In this document: positions 1 to 7,751 of the stretch, piece after piece
How positions within the stretch are numbered: position 1 is the first letter of the stretch
How the letters are laid out: every line of letters begins with the position of its first letter
Assembly: GCA_944386015.1 (NCBI GenBank)
Contig: CALWZK010000011.1
Span: 1 to 50,828 of the forward strand
From: an uncultured Faecalibacterium sp.
GTDB lineage: Bacteria > Bacillota > Clostridia > Oscillospirales > Ruminococcaceae
Direction: 5' to 3'
DNA length: 50,828 nucleotides
Notes under the pieces: generated by a model
What the model saw: only the letters and a program-made list of their open reading frames with translations
Told to the model about the DNA's origin: nothing
Databases searched by the model: none
Translations under genes and position numbers: made by a program

Positions 1-39
1 CCTGTGCAATACAGGATTCAGACCGTTCACGTTGCTTGA
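1..39 (+). CDS. IS3-family transposase, C-terminal fragment
   Basis: The first 13 codons are open and end in TGA at 37-39, reading PVQYRIQTVHVA. A Pro-x-x-Tyr-Arg motif close to the C-terminus is typical of IS3/IS150-group OrfB transposases, the DDE integrases that move these elements. The stop lies about 30 bp before a sequence resembling the IS3 terminal inverted repeat, which is the usual spacing. The rest of the gene lies outside the window, so neither integrity nor activity can be judged. With only 12 residues visible, the call depends on the combination of motif, spacing and repeat. Confidence 0.5.
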   Translation, partial: PVQYRIQTVHVA

Positions 40-46
40 TGTTAAA

Positions 47-69
47 TTTTGTCTAACTTTTGGGGGTCA
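47..69. mobile_element. Terminal inverted repeat of an IS3-like element
   Basis: TTTTGTCTAACTTTTGGGGG followed by TCA resembles the ends of IS3/IS150-group elements, which read TGACCCCCAAAAGTTAGACA on the other strand and finish in the dinucleotide CA. It lies 7 bp beyond the transposase stop codon. The far end and the target duplication are outside the window. From 70 to about 219 I see no gene or recognisable element. Confidence 0.5.
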
Positions 70-219
70 TTTCAGAAGGAACGGGGATTTAGATAATTGG
101 GTAAGACAAAACTTTTCCGGTTGCTCGGGCACAGCCCAAACGTAGATGAAGATGCACGAAGCAAAACCGCCGGTGAGTCGTAACGTGAGTGCGGCCAGAG
201 TGACCCGGTACCCAGTAAA

Positions 220-254
220 AAGTCTTTTGGTTCCTTTTCTTCCAGAAAAGGAAC
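220..254 (-). terminator. Intrinsic terminator of the amino-acid ABC operon
   Basis: On the minus strand an 11-bp perfect stem, GTTCCTTTTCT/AGAAAAGGAAC (230-240 and 244-254) with a 3-nt loop, starts immediately after the TGA of the ATPase gene. A CAAAAGACTTTTT tail follows. Stem, position and tail fit Rho-independent termination. Confidence 0.65.
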
Positions 255-995
255 TCAGCGGTCCCGGAAGCGGGAGAGGAACTCGACGGTTTTGGGGTTG
301 TGGGGATGCTCGAAGATGTCTTTGGGGCTGCCCTCTTCGGCGATGACGCCGTCGGCCATGTAAACCACATGGCTGGAAACATCCTGGGCAAAGGCCATCT
401 CGTGGGTGACCACAATCATGGTCAGGCCGTCGGCGGCCAGTTTCCGCATGACGGCCAGCACCTCGCCCACCATCTGGGGATCCAGGGCACTGGTGGGCTC
501 GTCAAACAGCAGCACTTCGGGCTGCATGGACAGAGCCCGGGCAATGGCCACACGCTGCTTCTGGCCGCCGGACAGCTGCCGGGGCCGGGCGTTGATGTAA
601 GGGGCCATGCCGACTTTTTCCAGGTTCTCCAGGGCGGTGCGGCGGGCGGCGTCCTTGTCCTGGTGGAGGACATAGCGGAGGCCGGCGGTGCAGTTCTCCA
701 GAACCGTCATGTTGTTGAACAGGTTGAAGCTCTGGAACACCATCCCCACACGGGCACGGAAGGCCGAGGGGTTGAACTTCTTGGCCATGATGTCCTGGCC
801 GTGGAACAGAATCGAGCCGCTGGTGGGGGTCTCCAGCAGGTTGATGCAGCGCAGCAGGGTGGATTTGCCGCTGCCCGAGGCGCCGATCACACAGGTGACA
901 TCGCCGGGTTTCACGGTGAAATCCACGTCCCGCAGAACCACGTGGGTGCCGAAGCTCTTGGACAGGTGGCGGACCTCAATGATGGGCTCAGACAT
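255..995 (-). CDS. Polar amino-acid ABC transporter ATP-binding protein
   Basis: This 246-residue ATPase powers uptake of a polar amino acid (GlnQ/HisP family) on the cytoplasmic face of the membrane. It shows Walker [10 protein letters not shown] (residues 38-46), a Q-loop glutamine (about 88), signature LSGGQ (141-145), Walker [12 protein letters not shown] (162-172) and the switch histidine in VVTHE (about 198). Length is normal for the family. The ATG at 995 is preferred because GGAGG lies 9 bp upstream; a GTG at 1004 directly abuts that ribosome site. The gene overlaps the end of the permease gene by 8 bp, suggesting translational coupling. The exact substrate cannot be read from the sequence. 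Confidence 0.95.
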   Translation of the reverse strand: MSEPIIEVRHLSKSFGTHVVLRDVDFTVKPGDVTCVIGASGSGKSTLLRCINLLETPTSGSILFHGQDIMAKKFNPSAFRARVGMVFQSFNLFNNMTVLENCTAGLRYVLHQDKDAARRTALENLEKVGMAPYINARPRQLSGGQKQRVAIARALSMQPEVLLFDEPTSALDPQMVGEVLAVMRKLAADGLTMIVVTHEMAFAQDVSSHVVYMADGVIAEEGSPKDIFEHPHNPKTVEFLSRFRDR

Positions 996-1812
996 GGCTT
1001 GCACCCTCCTTCATGTCAAGATTCTGGGATTCGTGGCTGGGATCGGGAGCATTGTACATCCCGCTGGTGTAGGCCAGGGTGTCGGTGGTGTTCAGATCGT
1101 AGTTCTGGGGGCCGTCCAGCTTCTTCTCCCACAGCCGCAGCAGATAGCTGGACACCAGGGTCATGGTCAGGTAAATCAGCATGACGATGGTGGCGCTCTC
1201 AAAGTAGGTGTACTGGGCGCCCACCACGCTCTTGTGGACAAAGAACAGGTCGGTGATGGAGATGACAGACAGCACCGAGGTGTCCTTGATGTTAATGATG
1301 AAGTTGTTGCCGATCTGGGGCACAATGTTCCGCAGGGCCTGGGGCATGATGACGTGGAACATGGTCTGCCAGTGGGTCATGCCGATGGCCATGGCGCCCT
1401 CGGTCTGGCCGGGGTCGATGGAGACGATGCCGCCGCGGACGGTCTCGGCCATATAGGCGCCGGTGTTGATGGAAACAATCAGGAAACCGGCGGGCCACAT
1501 GCCCAGGTGGATGTTAAAGACCTGCATCAGGCCGTAGTAGATGAAAACCGCCTGGATCATCATGGGGGTGCCGCGGAACAGCTCCACATAGCACCGCAGG
1601 AAAATGTGCACCACCCGCAGGGGAATCCGCTTATACAGCGGGTCGTGGTGGATGTCGATGGGGATGGTCTGGACAGTGCCCACCGCAAAGCCAACCAGGC
1701 AGCCCACCAGGGTGCCCACCAGGGCCAGCAGCAGGGTAGTGCCTGCGCCCCGCAGATAGGAAAACCCGTATTTCTGCAGCAGGAAGGCACACTCGTTCAA
1801 AAATTCGTACAT
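988..1812 (-). CDS. Polar amino-acid ABC transporter permease
   Basis: A 274-residue integral membrane permease of the HisM/GlnP family, the membrane channel of the importer. It has an N-terminal hydrophobic segment near residues 18-45, several further membrane helices, and an EAA-type cytoplasmic loop (around [20 protein letters not shown]) that docks the ATPase. Only one permease gene is present, so it probably works as a homodimer. The ribosome site AAAGGAG lies 8 bp upstream of the ATG. The C-terminus carries a hydrophilic tail of about 40 residues beyond the last helix, longer than usual. It lies between the binding-protein and ATPase genes of one operon. Confidence 0.94.
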   Translation of the reverse strand: MYEFLNECAFLLQKYGFSYLRGAGTTLLLALVGTLVGCLVGFAVGTVQTIPIDIHHDPLYKRIPLRVVHIFLRCYVELFRGTPMMIQAVFIYYGLMQVFNIHLGMWPAGFLIVSINTGAYMAETVRGGIVSIDPGQTEGAMAIGMTHWQTMFHVIMPQALRNIVPQIGNNFIINIKDTSVLSVISITDLFFVHKSVVGAQYTYFESATIVMLIYLTMTLVSSYLLRLWEKKLDGPQNYDLNTTDTLAYTSGMYNAPDPSHESQNLDMKEGASHV

Positions 1813-1859
1813 ACAGGGATCTCCTTTGTACTTCCGGCCCGGGGGCCAAAGACAGCCGC

Positions 1860-1892
1860 AGCCCCGGCCGGACCATGGGCCCAGCCGGGGCT
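1860..1892 (-). other. Intercistronic hairpin between binding-protein and permease genes
   Basis: A 9-bp perfect stem, AGCCCCGGC/GCCGGGGCT, with a 15-nt loop sits in the 106-bp gap after the binding-protein stop. No T-run follows, so it is not a classic terminator. Such hairpins can protect the upstream mRNA from 3' decay and so allow more binding protein than membrane components; that role here is inferred. Confidence 0.5.
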
Positions 1893-1918
1893 TGAAAGCT
1901 GTGTGTTGTGGCGGGTGA

Positions 1919-2839
1919 TTACTCGCTCAGGGGCTGCACCGAGATGGCTTCGTCCATCATGGTGTTGTAGTCATCGGTGGTCATGGTGGACAGGGCCTCG
2001 TTGATGGCGTCCTTCAGAGCGGTGTTGCCCTTCTTCATCGAGATGCCGATGTTGATGTCCTCGTCGCTGACCTGGAAGTCGCCGTCACCGCCGCCGAAGT
2101 CCAGCAGGGTGAAGTCGGGGTAGGCCACCAGAGCAGCCTGGGCAGTGGGACGGTCGGTGACCACCACGTCGCAGGCGCCGCTCTCCAGAGCCACCAGCAT
2201 GGCGGGAGCGGTCTCCTGGGCGGGCAGGATGTCAGCGTTGGGGATCTGGGGCAGGCAGTTGTCATACCAGATGGTGCCCAGCTGGCTGGTGCAGACGGCG
2301 CCGTCCAGATCGGCCACGCTGGTGGCGGAAGCATAGGCGCTGTCCTTCTTGGTCAGGGTGACGATGGAAGCGTAGTAGTAGGGGTCAGAGAAGTCCACCT
2401 GCTCGGCACGCTCGCTGGTGATGGACTGGCCTGCGATGACGCAGTCCACATCGCCGCTCATGACGGCGGGCACCAGGCTGTCCCAATCCAGCTTGACGAT
2501 CTGGACCTTCTGGCCCAGGGCGTCGGCGATCTTCTTGGCCATCATGACATCGTAGCCGTAGGCGTAGTCGCTGGAATCACGGATCTGGACGGCACCGTTC
2601 TCATCGGTGGTCTGGGTCCAGTTGTAGGGGGCGTAGGCGCACTCCATGGCCACCGTCAGGGTGGTGGGATCGCCGTCGCCGTCGGGTGCTTCAGCGGCTG
2701 CAGAGGAAGCGGTGCTGCCGGCAGCAGAAGAAGCGCTGGATGCGGTGGAAGATGCGGTGCTGGAAGAGCCGCCGCAGCCTGCCAGGCCGGCCACCATCAG
2801 GGCCGACAGGCAGAGAGCCAGGATCTTGTTCTTTCTCAT
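1919..2839 (-). CDS. Amino-acid ABC transporter substrate-binding lipoprotein
   Basis: A 306-residue extracytoplasmic solute-binding protein (SBP_bac_3 family) that captures a polar amino acid for the downstream permease. The N-terminus is a lipoprotein signal: basic MRKNK, a hydrophobic core, and lipobox LAGC with the lipidated cysteine at residue 22. A Ser/Ala/Thr-rich linker of about 35 residues follows. The mature domain has family-typical stretches such as CAYAPYNW near its start and VDFSDPYYY. The start MRKNK is chosen because AAGGAG lies about 11 bp upstream and the signal peptide begins there; an upstream in-frame start would add eight hydrophilic residues. It is first gene of the operon, behind a strong promoter and an attenuator-like hairpin. 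Confidence 0.95.
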   Translation of the reverse strand: MRKNKILALCLSALMVAGLAGCGGSSSTASSTASSASSAAGSTASSAAAEAPDGDGDPTTLTVAMECAYAPYNWTQTTDENGAVQIRDSSDYAYGYDVMMAKKIADALGQKVQIVKLDWDSLVPAVMSGDVDCVIAGQSITSERAEQVDFSDPYYYASIVTLTKKDSAYASATSVADLDGAVCTSQLGTIWYDNCLPQIPNADILPAQETAPAMLVALESGACDVVVTDRPTAQAALVAYPDFTLLDFGGGDGDFQVSDEDINIGISMKKGNTALKDAINEALSTMTTDDYNTMMDEAISVQPLSE

Positions 2840-2922
2840 GGTCTTTGAATCTCCTTTTCCCAAAAAACCCTTCTAACCCGGGGAACACAGACACAGGTTG
2901 TCCCTTCCGGGGGCAATGCCGC

Positions 2923-2955
2923 AAAAAACCCGGCATCCAAGCAGGATGCCGGGTT
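2923..2955 (-). terminator. Terminator hairpin in the leader of the ABC operon (putative attenuator)
   Basis: On the minus strand a 12-bp perfect stem, AACCCGGCATCC/GGATGCCGGGTT, with a 5-nt loop is followed by a T-run (2923-2928). It lies about 70 nt after the predicted transcription start and about 85 nt before the binding-protein ATG. Transcripts from the only good promoter must pass it, so it should act as a regulated terminator. I do not recognise a named riboswitch upstream of it. Confidence 0.7.
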
Positions 2956-3025
2956 GAACATTCAGCGTGCCAAGCTGCAGAATCCGGCGCGAGCCGTTGC
3001 CGCGCCGATGCGGCTTACAGATGTT

Positions 3026-3054
3026 ATTGTATGCATCGGGCCCTTGTTTGTCAA
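3026..3054 (-). promoter_or_regulatory. Sigma-70-type promoter of the amino-acid ABC operon
   Basis: Minus strand: -35 TTGACA (3049-3054), 17-bp spacer, -10 TACAAT (3026-3031), a near-consensus promoter. It is divergent from the gltX promoter, with the two -35 boxes about 43 bp apart. The predicted leader is about 180 nt and contains the terminator hairpin. Confidence 0.8.
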
Positions 3055-3096
3055 GTGGAAAGCTATATAAAATAGGAAAGCGGCCTTCAAACCGCA

Positions 3097-3125
3097 TTGA
3101 CAAACGCGGGGCAAGCGGGTAAACT
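3097..3125 (+). promoter_or_regulatory. Promoter of gltX
   Basis: TTGACA (3097-3102), a 17-bp spacer and TAAACT (3120-3125). The predicted start near 3132 gives a leader of about 50 nt before the gltX ATG. Confidence 0.7.
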
Positions 3126-3183
3126 AAGACTGTCTTTTGAGAGAACGCTGTTTTTTGCAGCCTGTAATAGAGGAGAAATCACC

Positions 3184-4665
3184 ATGCAAGACAAGAAAGT
3201 ACGCACCCGCTTTGCGCCGTCGCCCACCGGCTATATGCACGTGGGCAACCTGCGCACCGCGCTGTACGCCTACCTGACCGCCAAGCACAGCGGCGGCACC
3301 TTCATCCTGCGGATCGAGGACACCGACCAGGAGCGGTATGTGGAAGGCGCAGTGGATGTGATCTACAACACCTGCCGGGAAGCCGGCCTGCTGTGGGATG
3401 AGGGCCCCGACGTGGGCGGCCCGGTGGGCCCCTATGTCCAGAGCGAGCGGATGGGCCTGTTCAAACAGTATGCCGAGCAGCTGGTGGCAGACGGCAAGGC
3501 CTACTACTGCTTCTGCACCAGCGAGCGGCTGGACGCCCTCCACGCCGAGCAGCGGGCCCGGGGCGAGATGACCCACTACGACGGCTGCTGCCGGGATCTG
3601 CCTGCCGAGGAAGTGAAGGCCCGGCTGGCCGCCGGCGAGCCCTACGTCATCCGCCAGAAGATTCCCCGCACCGGCGTCACCAGCTTTGACGACCTGGTCT
3701 ACGGCCACATCGAAGTGAACAACAGCGAGATGGATGACCAGATCCTGATCAAGAGCGACGGCATGCCCACCTACAACTTCGCCAACGTGGTGGATGACCA
3801 CCTGATGGGGATCACCCACGTGATCCGGGGCAGCGAATACCTGTCCTCCACCCCCAAGTACAACCTGCTGTACCAGGCCTTCGGCTGGGAGATCCCGGTT
3901 TATATCCACTGCCCGCCGGTGATGAAGGACGCCCAGAACAAGCTGTCCAAGCGCAACGGCGACGCCAGCTATCAGGACCTGATCGCCAAGGGCTGCCTGC
4001 CCCAGGCCATCCTGAACTATATCTGCCTGCTGGGCTGGAGCCCCAAGGGCGAGTACGCCGAGCAGGAGATCTTCTCCCTGCCCGAGCTGGTGAAGATCTG
4101 GGACCCCGCCGGCATCTCCAAGTCTCCCGCCATTTTTGACCCCCTCAAGCTGCGGGCCATCAATGCTGAGTACATCCGCCGGCTGAGCCCCGAGGAGTTC
4201 CGCCAGAAGGCAGACCCCTGGATTGACCAGGCGGTGCACTGCCCCATCAACCGGGACCTGCTGTGCGCCAACCTGCAGCCCCGGTGCGAGATGCTCAGCG
4301 ACATCCCGCCCCAGATTGATTTCTTTGACACCCTGCCCGACTACGATCTGAGCCTGTACACCAACAAGAAGCAGAAGACCACCCCCGCCTCGGCCCTGGA
4401 GGCCCTGACGGCTCTGGAGCTGCTGCTGTCGGACGAAGGCACCGACTACGCAGACCGGGACGGCCTGTTTGAGGCCTGCAAGGCCCTGGCCGAGCGGATG
4501 GAGAAGAAGAACGGCTGGCTGCTGTACCCCCTGGGCATCGCCCTGTCGGGCAAGCAGCGGACCCCCGGCGGCGGCGTGGACCTGGCCTGCATGATGGGCC
4601 GGGAAAAGACGGTGGAGCGGCTCCACCTGGCCATCGGCCGTCTGCAGGCGGCGGTGGGCGAATAA
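3184..4665 (+). CDS. gltX: Glutamate--tRNA ligase
   Basis: A 493-residue class I aminoacyl-tRNA synthetase that charges tRNA-Glu in the cytoplasm. The HIGH-type ATP motif reads HVGN (residues 19-22) after FAPSPTG, and the KMSKS-type loop reads KLSKR near residue 253. The Rossmann catalytic domain is followed by a helical anticodon-binding half, and length is normal. The ATG at 3184 follows GAGGAG by about 8 bp; in-frame codons upstream lack a ribosome site and would precede the conserved N-terminus. The gene is monocistronic, with its own promoter and terminator. Many Clostridia use a non-discriminating enzyme that also makes Glu-tRNA-Gln; whether this one does cannot be told here. Confidence 0.97.
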   Translation: MQDKKVRTRFAPSPTGYMHVGNLRTALYAYLTAKHSGGTFILRIEDTDQERYVEGAVDVIYNTCREAGLLWDEGPDVGGPVGPYVQSERMGLFKQYAEQLVADGKAYYCFCTSERLDALHAEQRARGEMTHYDGCCRDLPAEEVKARLAAGEPYVIRQKIPRTGVTSFDDLVYGHIEVNNSEMDDQILIKSDGMPTYNFANVVDDHLMGITHVIRGSEYLSSTPKYNLLYQAFGWEIPVYIHCPPVMKDAQNKLSKRNGDASYQDLIAKGCLPQAILNYICLLGWSPKGEYAEQEIFSLPELVKIWDPAGISKSPAIFDPLKLRAINAEYIRRLSPEEFRQKADPWIDQAVHCPINRDLLCANLQPRCEMLSDIPPQIDFFDTLPDYDLSLYTNKKQKTTPASALEALTALELLLSDEGTDYADRDGLFEACKALAERMEKKNGWLLYPLGIALSGKQRTPGGGVDLACMMGREKTVERLHLAIGRLQAAVGE

Positions 4666-4696
4666 CCGCACAACCTCCACAATCCCAAACAAAAAC

Positions 4697-4736
4697 GACC
4701 CTGTATGGCCAAAAACGGCTGTACAGGGTCTTTTTT
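4697..4736 (+). terminator. Intrinsic terminator after gltX
   Basis: GACCCTGTA (from 4697) pairs with TACAGGGTC (4722-4730), with an inner GGCC/GGCT-type stem, followed by six T residues (4731-4736). Confidence 0.9.
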
Positions 4737-4855
4737 ATATTGTTTTGCCTCATTTGGGCAGGAGGACGGTATGCGGCAAAAAGCGCGGCCCGGCCCTGTT
4801 AGAGTATATGCACAGAGCAGCTTTGGAATGCATCAAGAACAGGGGGACTTTTGGT

Positions 4856-7153
4856 ATGGATAAGAGTTTTGTGGGCTTCGGACCTTTCACTTCGCCGCTG
4901 CCGGTGCGGAACAAGGACCAGGAGGCGCTGGTGCGCCGGGGACAGGTCAGCGGGGTGATGCGGCAGCTGTTTGGCCTGGTGACGGGGCTGGCGGGGGGCT
5001 GGGCCCTCCTCTACGGCCAGCTGTGCCCCTTTGCCCTGGGGCTGGTGCTGGGGCTGGGGGAGGACTGCTTTGCAGCCTGCGGCGCCGGGGCGGTGCTGGC
5101 CCTGCTGCTGCGGGGGCAGGGGGTGCGGACCGTCTGCCTGATTTGCGCTGTGGGCGGGGCAGTGGTGGCCCGGTGGCTGTGGCCCCGGCGGTATCTGCCG
5201 GCCATGGCGGCGGGGTGCGTTCTGCTGATGGGCAGCGCCTTCTGTTTCCGGATGTACATAGGCGGGGACGGGCTGCTGTTCTCGGGTGCGGATGCGGTGC
5301 TGGCCGCCGGCACCGGCTGGATTCTCCGGCATTTTCCCGCCGAAAAGCCGGGGGCGGGCCGCCTGGTGCTGGTTTTGTGCGGGGCAGCGGCCCTGGGAGG
5401 CATTGCCTGGAGCCCCATCAATCCGGGGCTGGCCGCCGCTGTGTTTTACACATTGGTGCTGGCCTGCCGTGGAAAAATTCAGCCCGCCCTCAGCAGCGCC
5501 GGGGTGGCCGCTGCGGGCCTGTGCTGTGCTGACCCTTCCCTGGCCCTGGGCAGCGCGGGACTGTGCTGCGGGGCGGCCCTGGGTCTGCTGGCCCAGGGGG
5601 ACAAGTGGGTCTGCACCGCCTTTTACAGCGGCGGCGCCCTGCTGAGCATGCTGGCCGCCCAGCCGCCCGGAATGGCTTTCCCGTATCTGGGGGCCCTGGG
5701 GGCGGGGGCCGGGGCCTGCCTGCTGATCCCCCGGCGGTATCTGCTGCGGGATGCCAGCCTGGCCCGGGACCCGGCGGAAACCGCCGACAAACCCCAGCTT
5801 TCGGCGGCGGCCACCCGGCTGAACGCCGCAGCCGAGAGCCTGTCCTCCCTGGCGGACACCGTCAACCGGGTGTATGAGGGCCTGCCTCATCGGCAGGAGG
5901 GCTGGCGCTGGGTGGTGGACAACACCCACGACACCCTCTGCGCCAACTGCGGCCGCAAAGAGGCCTGCTGGAAGGAGGAGTATACCGTCACCATGGAGGG
6001 CTTCAGCGCCCTGCGGCCGATTCTGGAGGAAAAACAGCAGCTGGAAGCTCAGGACCTGCCGGGCCAGCTGTCCCGCTGCATCCATCCGGCGGCCTTGTCG
6101 GGCACCGTGACCCGGTCCTTTGCCCTGTACAAGAGCCGGCAGGAGGCGCGGGTCCACGCAGAGGCCATGCGCACCGCCCTCACCGAGCAGTACAGCGCCG
6201 TGGCCCAGGCCCTCAGCGCCCTGGGGGATCAGCTGGGGAGCCCCGGCAGCCCCGAGCCCTACAAGTCGGGCCGGGTGGCGGCCTTCTTCTCTTCCCTTGG
6301 AATGCCGCCCCTGGAGTGTGCCGTCACCCTGGATGACCTGGGCCGGACCCGGGCGGCAGTGACCCTGCCCCGGGCCCGGTTCAGCCAGGGGGAACTGTCG
6401 GCCCTGGCAGGGGAGGTGGGCAAGCTCTGCCGCCGCAGCTTTGAGACCCCCCAGAAACTCAGCTGCAAAGAGGTCACCACCCTGCTGTTCACCGAGAAAC
6501 CCCTGCTCCGGGCGGTGTTCGGCTGGGCGGGAGCCGCCGCCCGGGGGGATGTGTCGGGGGACGCAGTCCAGCAGTTCTGCAGCCCCACCGCCGCCCAGAT
6601 GATCCTCTGCGACGGCATGGGCACCGGCCGCCCCGCCGCTGTGGACGGCAACCTGGCGGCGGACCTCACCGGCAGGCTGCTGCGGGCCGGCTTTGCCGCC
6701 GAGCTGGCAGCCCGGCTGGTGAATGTGGCCCTGGCCCTCAAGAGCGAGGAGGAGAGCGGCGCCACCCTGGATCTGCTGAGCGTGGATTTGTACACCGGCA
6801 CCGCCCGGATCTTCAAGGCGGGGGCCGCCCCCGGCTTCCTGGTCCACGAGGGCCAGGCCCGGACGGTGGGGGAGGCGGGCCTGCCGGTGGGGGTGCTGGG
6901 GGCGGTCAGCGGCCAGAGCCGGATGGTGCGGATGGCCGCCGGCGATGTGGCTGTGCTGGTGTCGGACGGCCTGCTGGTGGATGGCCCCGGCTGGGTGCTG
7001 AAACAGCTGGAACTGTCGGCCGCAGCGGGGGATACCCCCCAGCAGATCGCCCAGACCCTGGTGGAGACGGCCCGGGCCCGTGCCGGCCAGGGGGGCCGCC
7101 CCGACGACATCACCGCCGCCGTGCTGCGGCTGGAACGCAACGACCTTCCGTGA
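4856..7153 (+). CDS. spoIIE: Stage II sporulation protein E-like PP2C phosphatase
   Basis: A 765-residue protein with the SpoIIE layout: an N-terminal hydrophobic half (about residues 40-300) with many membrane helices, a central regulatory region, and a C-terminal PP2C-type Ser/Thr phosphatase domain. The PP2C signatures are DGMGTG (about 586), SDG (about 702) and PDD (about 748), the metal-ligand motifs. In spore formers SpoIIE dephosphorylates SpoIIAA to activate sigma-F in the forespore and binds FtsZ. The start MDKSF is chosen for AGGGGG 9 bp upstream. It is somewhat shorter than the Bacillus protein (about 827). It stands alone between terminators, and no other sporulation gene is in the window. 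Confidence 0.88.
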   Translation: MDKSFVGFGPFTSPLPVRNKDQEALVRRGQVSGVMRQLFGLVTGLAGGWALLYGQLCPFALGLVLGLGEDCFAACGAGAVLALLLRGQGVRTVCLICAVGGAVVARWLWPRRYLPAMAAGCVLLMGSAFCFRMYIGGDGLLFSGADAVLAAGTGWILRHFPAEKPGAGRLVLVLCGAAALGGIAWSPINPGLAAAVFYTLVLACRGKIQPALSSAGVAAAGLCCADPSLALGSAGLCCGAALGLLAQGDKWVCTAFYSGGALLSMLAAQPPGMAFPYLGALGAGAGACLLIPRRYLLRDASLARDPAETADKPQLSAAATRLNAAAESLSSLADTVNRVYEGLPHRQEGWRWVVDNTHDTLCANCGRKEACWKEEYTVTMEGFSALRPILEEKQQLEAQDLPGQLSRCIHPAALSGTVTRSFALYKSRQEARVHAEAMRTALTEQYSAVAQALSALGDQLGSPGSPEPYKSGRVAAFFSSLGMPPLECAVTLDDLGRTRAAVTLPRARFSQGELSALAGEVGKLCRRSFETPQKLSCKEVTTLLFTEKPLLRAVFGWAGAAARGDVSGDAVQQFCSPTAAQMILCDGMGTGRPAAVDGNLAADLTGRLLRAGFAAELAARLVNVALALKSEEESGATLDLLSVDLYTGTARIFKAGAAPGFLVHEGQARTVGEAGLPVGVLGAVSGQSRMVRMAAGDVAVLVSDGLLVDGPGWVLKQLELSAAAGDTPQQIAQTLVETARARAGQGGRPDDITAAVLRLERNDLP

Positions 7154-7163
7154 CAAACAGAAC

Positions 7164-7208
7164 AAGGGCCTGCCGCTGGGAAGGCGGCAGGCCCTTGGTG
7201 CGTTTTTT
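7164..7208. terminator. Bidirectional terminator between spoIIE and a small membrane-protein gene
   Basis: AAGGGCCTGCCGC (7164-7176) pairs with GCGGCAGGCCCTT (7184-7196). A run of six T follows on the plus strand (7203-7208), and a shorter T-rich tail on the minus strand. The genes converge on it. Confidence 0.85.
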
Positions 7209-7215
7209 GTCGGTT

Positions 7216-7341
7216 TTACTCTTCGCCGCCGTAGATGCGGATATAGTGGGGGGCATTCTTGGCCTGGCAGAAGAGCAGCAGCGCCGTTGCTGCAACGGCA
7301 AGAGCGGTGAAGAAAACGAGCATTGCTTTGAGAACTTTCAT
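7216..7341 (-). CDS. Small single-span membrane protein, 41 residues
   Basis: A 41-codon gene reading MKVLKAMLVFF..., with a basic start, one hydrophobic helix at about residues 7-24, and a polar tail ending YIRIYGGEE. A perfect ribosome site, AAGGAGG, lies 7-8 bp before the ATG. A near-consensus promoter lies upstream (7420-7448) and a terminator just after the stop, so this is a complete transcription unit. The predicted topology is one span. I do not recognise a family. A second small membrane protein at 32702-32869 has the same style but no obvious sequence similarity. Confidence 0.65.
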   Translation of the reverse strand: MKVLKAMLVFFTALAVAATALLLFCQAKNAPHYIRIYGGEE

Positions 7342-7419
7342 GTCTGGACCTCCTTATGGTGATGGGCGGCCTGCGGCGGCCCTGCGTTCCTCCCGGAGCG
7401 GCGGTATATAATTGATTAT

Positions 7420-7448
7420 AGTATAGCATACTCCGCAGCGGATAGCAA
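7420..7448 (-). promoter_or_regulatory. Promoter of the small membrane-protein gene
   Basis: Minus strand: TTGCTA (7443-7448), 17-bp spacer, TATACT (7420-7425). The predicted leader is about 70 nt. From the promoter to the Rnf promoter (7449-7633) I see only A/T-rich sequence without a gene. Confidence 0.65.
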
Positions 7449-7633
7449 ACCTGCAAAACCTTCCAGAGTGTCTATGGGCGGCCTGGGAGAGGAAAAAAGA
7501 AAATTTTTTGCAAACTTTTTATGAAATGTATGAAATGGACAAAATATTCCTGAAATCTAGAAATAACTGTTGAAATATTGGGAGGAGAGGGTGAAAAAAT
7601 TTCTGTTTCGGCAAAATTTTGATGCATTGGGCG

Positions 7634-7661
7634 TTGACTTAGACCGGGGAAATGATACAAT
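7634..7661 (+). promoter_or_regulatory. Promoter of the rnf operon
   Basis: TTGACT (7634-7639), a 16-bp spacer and TACAAT (7656-7661). The predicted start is near 7668, leaving an 80-nt leader before rnfC that I could not assign to a known regulatory RNA. Confidence 0.75.
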
Positions 7662-7751
7662 AAAATATGTCAAGCAGCCGTAGGGGAATTGCGCCCTTTT
7701 GAGGGGGTCAGTTGCCCCGCGGCAATAAGCAGAATGGGGGATTGTTAGTTC

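Noticed and set aside
89-415. A 108-codon minus-strand frame at the left edge
   Set aside because: It overlaps the ABC ATPase gene in another frame and the operon terminator; no domain or ribosome site.
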